Positions 33,099 to 39,875 of a stretch of 64,000 bases of DNA are shown piece after piece; position 1 is the first letter of the stretch, and each line of letters starts with the position of its first letter. This DNA is from JBBDXS01 sp040902195 (lineage in GTDB: Bacteria > Chloroflexota > Dehalococcoidia > DSTF01 > RBG-16-68-14). Position numbers and translations under genes: made by a program. The notes under the pieces are model-generated. The model searched no databases. It was not told the origin of the DNA and saw only the letters and a program-made list of their open reading frames with translations. Location: NCBI GenBank assembly GCA_040902195.1, contig JBBDXS010000014.1, positions 259,788 to 323,787 on the forward strand, in the 5' to 3' direction.

Positions 33099-33818
33099 CT
33101 ACCCTGCGATCGCGGCCTCTTGCGCGGCGAGAAGCTGGCGGATTCCCCCACCCGCCATCGAGAGCAGCGTGTCCATCTCTTCGCGCGAGAACGAGTGCTC
33201 CTCCGCGGTGCCCTGCACCTCGACGAAGCGGCCGTCGCCCGTCATGACGACGTTGAAGTCGACCTGCGCAGCGGCGTCCTCTTCGTAGCAGAGGTCGAGC
33301 AGCGCGACGCCTTCCAGGATACCAACGCTGGTCGCGGCAACGGCCGTCGAGAACGGCACGGACGAGAGGTCGCCCGCGTCGACGAGTTTTTGAAACGCCA
33401 AATAGAGCGCGACGTACGCGCCGGTGATCGATGCCGTGCGCGTGCCGCCGTCCGCTTTGATCACATCGCAATCGATGGTGAACGTGCGCTCCCCCAGAAT
33501 GTCGAGGTTCGTGACGGCGCGCAGCGCGCGGCCGATCAGCCGCTGGATCTCCATCGTGCGGCCGCCTTGTTTGCCGCGCGCGGCCTCGCGGTCGGTACGC
33601 TCCTTCGTCGAGCGAGGGAGCATGCCGTACTCCGCCGTTACCCAGCCGGAGCCGGTGGCGCGGAGGAACTGGGGCACGCGTGGCTCCATGCTCACGGCGC
33701 AGAGCACCTGCGTGCCGGCCATCTCGATCATGACGGAGCCTTCCGCCCAGGGAAGGTAGCCCGTCGTGATCGTGACGGGGCGCAGCTCGTCCGTCTTCCG
33801 GCCATCAATGCGTTCCAT
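33099..33818 (-). CDS. rph: Ribonuclease PH
   Basis: 239-residue 3'-5' phosphorolytic exoribonuclease that trims tRNA precursors. Hallmarks are DGRKTDELRPVTI at the start, GSGWVTAEYGMLPRSTKER, RTMEIQRLIGRALRAVTNL, CDVIKADGGTRTASITGA and the acidic DLCYEEDAAAQVDFNVVMTG. Length is normal for a full active enzyme. Confidence 0.95.
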   Translation of the reverse strand: MERIDGRKTDELRPVTITTGYLPWAEGSVMIEMAGTQVLCAVSMEPRVPQFLRATGSGWVTAEYGMLPRSTKERTDREAARGKQGGRTMEIQRLIGRALRAVTNLDILGERTFTIDCDVIKADGGTRTASITGAYVALYLAFQKLVDAGDLSSVPFSTAVAATSVGILEGVALLDLCYEEDAAAQVDFNVVMTGDGRFVEVQGTAEEHSFSREEMDTLLSMAGGGIRQLLAAQEAAIAG

Positions 33819-33824
33819 ATCGCG

Positions 33825-33830
33825 AGTATC
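33825..33830 (-). promoter_or_regulatory. -10 box for leaderless rph
   Basis: On the minus strand GATACT ends 6 nt before the rph ATG at 33818; no ribosome site is present. Confidence 0.45.
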
Positions 33831-33918
33831 GCAGGGTCAGGTGTCCAGGGTCTAGGGTCTGGGGCCGGGGAGCCCGGGTCTGGTGTCCTCGGCGATAGGC
33901 GGCGGAGGCCACGCCGGT

Positions 33919-34003
33919 CCGCCCCTTCAATCCTGAATCAACCCGGCTTCCAATCTGCTGCGGTTCCCCTGGGGGAAACCCTCCGAATCCAGGATTGGGG
34001 CGG
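33919..34003 (+). other. Predicted structured element upstream of the GGDEF/HD-GYP gene
   Basis: CCGCCC (33919-33924) pairs with GGGCGG (33998-34003), and CAATCCTG (33928-33935) with CAGGATTG (33990-33997), giving a 14-bp stem with a 3-nt bulge. A second hairpin (GGTTCCCC / GGGGGAAACC, 33962-33980) lies inside. It ends 53 nt before the start codon. It does not match the GEMM c-di-GMP aptamers. Confidence 0.35.
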
Positions 34004-34056
34004 CATCTCTCTAAGCGGCGGGGAGGGCCGACTATCTACTATAGAGGGCTTAGCGC

Positions 34057-36819
34057 TTGAGCAGATTCCGAAGCGTCTCGGCTAATCGAGTCGTCATGCT
34101 CACTGTGGGCATGGTGGCGCTGGCAGGCATCGTGGTGAGCGCTGCCTCCTATTTCCGCGCGGGCCAAGTTTCGGACGATTACAACGACGCCATGAAGGCG
34201 GACCTGCGGAACAAAGGCCTGGCGTACGGACAAACGGCGCAGTCCCTGCTCGATCTCGTGCGCACGACATCGCCTGAGGCGTTTGCGGCGCTGGTCCAGC
34301 AGACCGCGGAAAACCCGGAGGGCATCTTCACCTCCTACAGCGCGGACGAACAGGGGCAGTCGCAAGATGAGCTCCTGGCCCTTGGCGTGTGGGTGGGCAA
34401 CCCGTCGACGGCAGAGAGTTACACACCGTTCTTCTGGCACGATCTCGCGGGACGCCAGACGAGCGCAGAGAATCCCGTGGTCCAATCGCTCTTAGCCGAG
34501 ACGGCCATCACGCAGGAGCCCGCAACGCGCGTCGACGACAAGAACCACGGCCTTCTCTACACCCTCGCGGTCAAGCTGAACGACGAAAGCAGCGCCGTCG
34601 CCGTTGTGACGCTCGATGCGAGCCAGGAGTTCGCGTTCATCTCAGCACAGCAATCGAAGAGCACGCGCGGCACGATCGAGTTCGCGGCGGCCAGCATCCT
34701 TTTCGTAGGCGTCGTTGCGGGTGCCTTGAGCCTGTTGCTCTCGAGATCGCTTACCAACCGCAAGAACGCGGAGGAAGCGCTCCGCGATAGCGAAGTGCGC
34801 TACCGCACGCTCGCAGAGCTGGCGCCAGCCGGCGTCTTCCGCACCGACATGCAGGGCAGGACGCTGTACGGCAACGAGCGCGCCCAGGACCTCTTCGGCC
34901 AGGAGCCTGATCCCGGAGGCGGCCCGCTCTGGACGAGGAGCGTCCATCCGGAACAGCAGGAGCGCGTCCGGGCCGAATGGCAGGACGCGGTCAAGCGCGG
35001 AACCGACTTCCAATCGGAGTGCCGTCTGGCCGATGTCGATGGCCGGGCCGTCTGGATCCAGGCCCAGCTCGCGCCGGAGCGCGAGCCGGGCGGCAAGATC
35101 ATCGCCTATGTAGGAACGGCGGCGGACATCACGGAACGCGTCCTGATGGAGGAGACGCTGCGCGAGCAGGCGCTGCGCGATCGACTAACAGGGCTGCTCA
35201 ACCACGCAGCGATCATGGATGAGCTCGAGCGCCTGATCGGCTCCGCGGAGCACGGCCGCTTCGCAGTCGCAATGATCGACGTCGACGACATGAAGTCGAT
35301 GAACGACACGTATGGCCATCCGATCGGCGACCAGGCGCTGTACTGCGTCGGACAAGCGCTGAAGCGGAACGGCGCAACCGTCGGGCGATACGGCGGCGAC
35401 GAGTTCGTCGTAATCCTGCCCGGTCACGACCGCGCCGCGGCGGCTGACTACCGCCGCGAGGTGCTCGACGAGCTTGCGGAGACGGGCCTGGTCGATCCCG
35501 CGACAGCATCGCATGTGCCTGTGGCCATCACGGTGGGCTTCTCTCTCTACCCGGAGGAGGCAGAGACTGTCGCCGACCTGATCCGGCTGGCGGACAGCGC
35601 GATGTACGCGGAGCGCCGCGAGCGAGCGGCGGCGCATGCCGGCAGAGCGCGCAGCAGCGCGACCGTTGAGGACAGAGCAGCAGCGATGATCGGCGAGATC
35701 GTCCCGCTGCTCACGTCGGCAGGCGACACGCAGTCGAAGCTGCAGAGCGTCGCTCACCGATTGGTGCTGGGCCTTGGCTACGACGGCGTCTCCATCATGC
35801 TGTTTTCCGCGGAACCGGGGGGTCCGGCGGTCTCGAGCACGGTCGCCAGAGTGGCCGATCAGCTGGTCGACGCGTGGGACGAGGAACAAGCGCAGGACGG
35901 AGAGGCCTCCCGCCTCCGCACGCTGCTCGAGCAGGTGCAACGCCCCTTCATCATCGATAACCTATCGGACGACGAACGGCTGAGCCCGAAGCAGCGCGAG
36001 CTGCTGCAGAACGCGGAGCTGCGCTCGGGGCTGGTGGTGCCGATGTTCCGTCAGGGGCACACGCTCGGCGCGATCGCGGTTGGTAGCAGGCAGCCAGCAG
36101 CGTTCGGCGCGGACGACGCGCGCCTCCTCACTTCCGTGTCCGGGCAGGTGACCGCGATCGTGCACATGGCAGCGCTGGTCGAGGAGCTGCAAGTCGCGTC
36201 GACAAGTCTCGGAGAAGCGCGCAGCGAGGCCGTCGTGCTGCTCGCCGCCGCGGCGGAGGCGCACGATCCGACGACGGGCCGCCATCTCCAGAGCGTCCGG
36301 CATCTCGCGGAGGCCATCGCGCGGGAGCTGGGACATCCCGCGCCGGACGCGGAGGCGATCGGTCTGGCGGCCGTGCTACACGATATCGGCAAGATCCGCG
36401 TGCCCGACAGCATCCTCACGAGCCCGACCGAGCTGACGATCCAGCAGTGGGACGTGATGCGGCGCCACACGACGTGGGGCGCGGACTTCCTCGCGGGCCG
36501 CGAAGGGTTCGCGCTGGCCGCCATCATCGCGCGCGGCCACCACGAACGATGGGACGGCACGGGCTACCCGGACCGTCTGTCGGGAGACGACATCCCCGAG
36601 GCGGCCGCGATCGTCGCCGTCGCCGACTGCTTCGACGCGATCACGCAGGACCGGCCGTACCAGAGCGCGCAGCCCGTCGAGTGGGCGGTGCGCGAAATAT
36701 CAGCATCCTCAGGAAAGCAGTTCAGCCCGCGCGTCGTCGACGCGCTCTTGCGGCTGCACGAACGCGGCCAGCTGGCGCCGTTCGCTCCGGACGGGGCCGA
36801 ACAGCAGAAGGCCGCGTAG
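34057..36819 (+). CDS. Membrane sensor with PAS, GGDEF, GAF and HD-GYP domains
   Basis: 920 residues. Two membrane segments (about 12-33 and 207-228) enclose an extracytoplasmic sensor region. Then PAS (about 235-365), GGDEF (about 374-530, RYGGDEFVVIL intact near 446-450), GAF (about 545-705) and HD-GYP (about 735-905, HDIGK at 775 and HHERWDGTGYPD near 828-839). Both c-di-GMP synthesis and hydrolysis are possible. The RxxD inhibitory site before GGDEF reads RNGA, so product inhibition is unlikely. The TTG start has GAGGG 9 nt upstream; ATG 34096 is an alternative. Confidence 0.88.
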   Translation: MSRFRSVSANRVVMLTVGMVALAGIVVSAASYFRAGQVSDDYNDAMKADLRNKGLAYGQTAQSLLDLVRTTSPEAFAALVQQTAENPEGIFTSYSADEQGQSQDELLALGVWVGNPSTAESYTPFFWHDLAGRQTSAENPVVQSLLAETAITQEPATRVDDKNHGLLYTLAVKLNDESSAVAVVTLDASQEFAFISAQQSKSTRGTIEFAAASILFVGVVAGALSLLLSRSLTNRKNAEEALRDSEVRYRTLAELAPAGVFRTDMQGRTLYGNERAQDLFGQEPDPGGGPLWTRSVHPEQQERVRAEWQDAVKRGTDFQSECRLADVDGRAVWIQAQLAPEREPGGKIIAYVGTAADITERVLMEETLREQALRDRLTGLLNHAAIMDELERLIGSAEHGRFAVAMIDVDDMKSMNDTYGHPIGDQALYCVGQALKRNGATVGRYGGDEFVVILPGHDRAAAADYRREVLDELAETGLVDPATASHVPVAITVGFSLYPEEAETVADLIRLADSAMYAERRERAAAHAGRARSSATVEDRAAAMIGEIVPLLTSAGDTQSKLQSVAHRLVLGLGYDGVSIMLFSAEPGGPAVSSTVARVADQLVDAWDEEQAQDGEASRLRTLLEQVQRPFIIDNLSDDERLSPKQRELLQNAELRSGLVVPMFRQGHTLGAIAVGSRQPAAFGADDARLLTSVSGQVTAIVHMAALVEELQVASTSLGEARSEAVVLLAAAAEAHDPTTGRHLQSVRHLAEAIARELGHPAPDAEAIGLAAVLHDIGKIRVPDSILTSPTELTIQQWDVMRRHTTWGADFLAGREGFALAAIIARGHHERWDGTGYPDRLSGDDIPEAAAIVAVADCFDAITQDRPYQSAQPVEWAVREISASSGKQFSPRVVDALLRLHERGQLAPFAPDGAEQQKAA

Positions 36820-36852
36820 GCGAGCGAATTTCGCAGCGTACGAGCCAAGTGT

Positions 36853-36959
36853 TCGAGGCTCGACGTTCGAAGTTCGAGGCTGCTTGGGGCGAGGTCTCGT
36901 CAGGCGTGATGCGTTGTCAAGAAGCGCAAGGTGGCGGGAAGCCTGAAGGCTTCCCCTAC
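36853..36959. repeat. Dispersed copy of the composite repeat found in tandem at 14260
   Basis: It begins TCGAGGCTCGACGTTCGAAG, continues with GCTTGGGGCGAGG, has an unrelated middle, and ends with the hairpin GGGAAGCCT-GA-AGGCTTCCC (36936-36955) and CTACA. Head and tail match the 118-bp unit, but the stem has changed with both arms co-varying. Confidence 0.75.
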
Positions 36960-36978
36960 AACAGCTAGCGCCCAGCCT

Positions 36979-37596
36979 CTAGCTACAGGTGACTGAGCCG
37001 TCGACGACGTTGGCGGGACGCTCGGTGGGGGCGCCGAGGGTGCCGTCGGCGAGGACGTCGAGCGACAGCGTGAGCGGGCTGGTGCCGGCCGTTTCGCAGC
37101 GGAACGTCAACGTGCCCAGGACGATATCGCCCGTGAGCCCCTCCGCGACGGCGCCGGCGATGCGGACCGTGTCGTCGGCGAAGGCGTCGTTGCAGACGTT
37201 GGTGCCGCCGGCCGTATCAGCGTTGCAGTTCGTAATCGAGACGACGCTGGCGTCGTACGTAATATCGACGGTCCAGGCGCCGAGGCCCGGGTCGGGGAAG
37301 TCCGTGAGCGTCACGTTGGCGTCGATGTCGGCGCCGGTAGCGGCGGTTACCGCGTCTGCGGCGACCGTGGCGTCGGTGGGGCCTGGCTCCGGGAGGTCCT
37401 CGCGAGAGATGCCGGCAGGCGCCGGCCCGTCGCCGCCGTTGCCGCCGGACTCCTCGTCGGTCTGGGCGGGGCCGGGCGTGCCGTTGCTGGCCTTGTCCTT
37501 GCTATCGCCGCCGCAGGCCATCGCGAACACAAGCGCCGCTACGGCAAGCAGCGCCACGATGAAGAACAGGGGCCTCGGGCTAAGCGAGCGGGACAT
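36979..37596 (-). CDS. Cohesin-domain lipoprotein
   Basis: 205 residues. A hydrophobic signal segment (LFFIVALLAVAALVFAMAC) ends in a lipobox-like cysteine (MAC-GG), followed by a Gly/Pro/Glu-rich linker and a cohesin-like beta-sandwich from about residue 80: GAWTVDITYDASVVSITNC, DDTVRIAGAVAEGLTGDIVLGTLTF. Four cysteines could form two disulfides. Predicted to be anchored outside and to bind a dockerin, such as the one encoded at 26721-27266. Partnership is inference. Confidence 0.75.
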   Translation of the reverse strand: MSRSLSPRPLFFIVALLAVAALVFAMACGGDSKDKASNGTPGPAQTDEESGGNGGDGPAPAGISREDLPEPGPTDATVAADAVTAATGADIDANVTLTDFPDPGLGAWTVDITYDASVVSITNCNADTAGGTNVCNDAFADDTVRIAGAVAEGLTGDIVLGTLTFRCETAGTSPLTLSLDVLADGTLGAPTERPANVVDGSVTCS

Positions 37597-37605
37597 ACGT
37601 AGGAA

Positions 37606-37611
37606 AGTATA
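37606..37611 (-). promoter_or_regulatory. -10 box for leaderless cohesin gene
   Basis: TATACT on the minus strand ends 9 nt before the ATG at 37596; TTGCCC lies 16 nt upstream (37628-37633) as a weak -35. Confidence 0.5.
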
Positions 37612-37729
37612 GCGAGGGGGGAGGTAGGGGCAAGCGAGGAAGGGAGTGTGCCGTCTGTCATACCTTGTTGTAGACTGTGGGCCACTAAGTCTGAGGCGGC
37701 ATAACCTAAGTCTGTGAGGGACTCCGCAA

Positions 37730-39073
37730 ATGGAAGGCGACACCTGGCAGCGGTCACGGCTAATTCCCACCTCCGGAATTGGGGGTCAAGAAGAGAAGGA
37801 AAGGCGCGCAACGTCTGCTTTTCTCGCGGTGCTCGGGGCCGTGAAGGAGTTCGGGCGCGCTGTTCTCCAACCTCTCGGTGCACCAGCCGGCACTATCGAC
37901 ACCTACTGCGAAGTAACCTTTGCGATGGACGATGGTCGAAAGCTACGCACCGACGGTGTAGTCACTGCAAGACGCGGAAACAAGACCTGGACTCTCCTCG
38001 TTGAGGTCAAGACCGGGGCGGTTGAACTGACCCAGCAACAGGTGGAGTCATACCTGGAGATTGTTAGAGACCGCAAGTTCGATGGACTACTGACCATCAG
38101 CAATCAAATCGTGCATACGGTTAACCAACATCCAATTCGAGTTGACGGCAAGAGGTTCGGTCGAATGCCGCTCTATCACCTCTCGTGGGTGCGAATCCTC
38201 ACGATTGCCCAAATGGTGAAGGAGCACCAAGGTGTTAGCGATCCCGATCAAGCTTGGATCTTGGGCGAACTCATACGTTACCTCGAGTTCGAAGGGTCCG
38301 GTGCCGTCATGTTTGACGACATGGGAGCGCATTGGCCGACGATTCGAGAGGCGGTGCGACATCAAACGCTGCGCGCCGCGGACGAAGGCGTTCGAGAGAC
38401 TACCGTGAGATGGGACCAACTCATCCAATACATCTGCCTGCGACTAGCCTCGAGACTAGGTCGAGAAGTTCGCCCGCTGCTGACCCGAAGGGAGATAGAG
38501 AATCCAGAAAGCCGGATCAATGCCATAGTTCATGACCTGACGCAAGACGGTACTCTTTCAGCGGCTGTACGCATTCCTGACACTATAGGTCCCCTGCAAA
38601 TCAGGGCTAATATTCGGACAATGATGGCAGAGGTTTCGGTGGACGTGGAGGCTCCAGACCTGAAGCGGCCAGCAGCGCGAGTCAACTGGCTGGTTCGCCA
38701 ACTGAGGAACGCACCCGCGGGGACACGAATCGACGCAGCCTTTCTTTGGGCTCGGGAAACCACGTCGGAACTGTTGAGTGCCGTTTCGGAGGATCCCAAG
38801 AAGCTGTTGGCAGGCAACAGCCGTCCTCCCAGTTCGTTTAGGTTGGCTACGAGCAAGGCGTTAGGCACCAAGCGAAAGTCGGGCAAGGGTAGTTTCATAA
38901 CAGACTTGTCCTCCCTTGTGGACAACTTCTATAGAGATGTCGTGCAAGACTTGAAGCCTTGGAGCCAACCGGCACCACAGTTACCTCCCGAAGAAGGAGT
39001 GCCAGCCGGTTCAGCGGCTGTACTTGAAGGGACTGAACGCCTCGAAGCCGAGCTTTCGCCTCGCTCACCCTAA
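37730..39073 (+). CDS. PD-(D/E)XK nuclease-like protein, unrecognised family
   Basis: 447 residues; I do not recognise a named family. Residues 20-125 look like a restriction-endonuclease fold: D75 (KLRTDGVV), then E92-V-K94 (TLLVEVKTG) and a glutamine-rich helix (TQQQVESYLEIV), the D-x(n)-ExK pattern. The remaining 300 residues are mixed alpha/beta without a visible motif. Its GC content is clearly lower than that of flanking genes, and it sits beside hicAB, so it is probably transferred. GAGGG lies 13 nt before the ATG. A defence role is possible but unproven. Confidence 0.65.
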   Translation: MEGDTWQRSRLIPTSGIGGQEEKERRATSAFLAVLGAVKEFGRAVLQPLGAPAGTIDTYCEVTFAMDDGRKLRTDGVVTARRGNKTWTLLVEVKTGAVELTQQQVESYLEIVRDRKFDGLLTISNQIVHTVNQHPIRVDGKRFGRMPLYHLSWVRILTIAQMVKEHQGVSDPDQAWILGELIRYLEFEGSGAVMFDDMGAHWPTIREAVRHQTLRAADEGVRETTVRWDQLIQYICLRLASRLGREVRPLLTRREIENPESRINAIVHDLTQDGTLSAAVRIPDTIGPLQIRANIRTMMAEVSVDVEAPDLKRPAARVNWLVRQLRNAPAGTRIDAAFLWARETTSELLSAVSEDPKKLLAGNSRPPSSFRLATSKALGTKRKSGKGSFITDLSSLVDNFYRDVVQDLKPWSQPAPQLPPEEGVPAGSAAVLEGTERLEAELSPRSP

Positions 39074-39124
39074 GTCCCCTACCGCTCCGTCTCTACCCAG
39101 AGCCGCGTGCCGTCCCGCGCGCGG

Positions 39125-39571
39125 CTACTTGTCCGCAACGCGACGGCGGCGGCGCGAAGGGACGGTGTATTCGGCGGCGGCTGGTGAGGAGCCGGCGAGC
39201 TTCTCGGCGAGGGCCTGACCGATCCACTGATTGAGGCTGACGCCCTCACTCATCGCCCGGAGCGCCGAGGAGCGATGAAGGTCGCTGGAGATCCGGAGCG
39301 GAAATCTGCCGCTGTACTCCTTTAGGCCGACCGGCTCCGGGACGGAGTACCCCCGGTCCAAGAGCGAGGCGATGTAGCCGCTCATCGCGTCGTCGAGGTT
39401 GGCCATTGCCTCATCCGCGGTGTCACCCTGGGTGATGCAGCCGGGCAGCTCGAGGACTTCCGCGATGAAGCCGCCCTCATCGGGGTCTAGAATGAGCATG
39501 CGCGTGTAGGGCATGCGGAGATATGCTACGACCGCCTCGTCGACCGGTGCCTGGACGTCCCTAGGACTCAT
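39125..39571 (-). CDS. hicB: HicB-type antitoxin with RHH-like C-terminus
   Basis: 148 residues, long for HicB. The N-terminal partial RNase H-like fold is YTRMLILDPDEGGFIAEVLELPGCITQGDTADEAMANL; the C-terminal part (GRFPLRISSDLHRSSALRAMSEGVSLNQWIGQAL) is a ribbon-helix-helix DNA-binding segment. GAGGAGG precedes the ATG at 39571, which overlaps the hicA gene by 11 nt. Neutralises HicA and probably represses the operon. Confidence 0.85.
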   Translation of the reverse strand: MSPRDVQAPVDEAVVAYLRMPYTRMLILDPDEGGFIAEVLELPGCITQGDTADEAMANLDDAMSGYIASLLDRGYSVPEPVGLKEYSGRFPLRISSDLHRSSALRAMSEGVSLNQWIGQALAEKLAGSSPAAAEYTVPSRRRRRVADK

Positions 39572-39824
39572 GCTGTTCCTCCTCTTCAAGCAGGCCCTTC
39601 TCCAACCGGACGAGAAACCGCAGCACGATCCATCCATTCACGTTGCGGCTGTGCCTGGGGATCGGTGGCAGCGGCTCTCGTACTCCCTCCTTCACGTAGA
39701 AGATGTGGCTCCCCGTCGTTCGGTCGTGTGTGTAGCCTGCGGCCTTCGCTATGCTCTCCAGCTCGCGTGGCTTCACATTGTGCTTCCGCCGGCGCAACTC
39801 CTCGATCCGCTTCAGGACATCCAT
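39561..39824 (-). CDS. hicA: HicA-type mRNA interferase toxin
   Basis: 87 residues. The dsRBD-like fold includes VKPRELESIAKAAGYTHDRTTGSHIFYVKEG, with the conserved catalytic histidine in GSHIFY. Toxin first, antitoxin second is the classical hicAB order. Transcribed from the promoter at 39839-39866. Confidence 0.87.
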   Translation of the reverse strand: MDVLKRIEELRRRKHNVKPRELESIAKAAGYTHDRTTGSHIFYVKEGVREPLPPIPRHSRNVNGWIVLRFLVRLEKGLLEEEEQHES

Positions 39825-39837
39825 GCCCTACTGCCGA

Positions 39838-39858
39838 TATGATATCATATACGATATC
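39838..39858. promoter_or_regulatory. GATATC-rich operator of hicAB
   Basis: TATGATATCATA (39838-39849) is a perfect 12-nt palindrome overlapping the -10 box; a further GATATC lies at 39853-39858. It stands out as AT-rich in this genome and is a plausible site for the RHH end of HicB. Confidence 0.55.
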
Positions 39859-39866
39859 ATTGTCAA
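39839..39866 (-). promoter_or_regulatory. Promoter of hicAB
   Basis: On the minus strand TTGACA (39866-39861) and TATCAT (39844-39839) are 16 nt apart, 14 nt upstream of the hicA ATG. Confidence 0.7.
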
Positions 39867-39875
39867 GCTCTCCCC

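Noticed and set aside
33919..34003. GEMM-type c-di-GMP riboswitch upstream of the GGDEF/HD-GYP gene
   Set aside because: None of the conserved GEMM-I or GEMM-II aptamer blocks can be found; only an unassigned stem is present.
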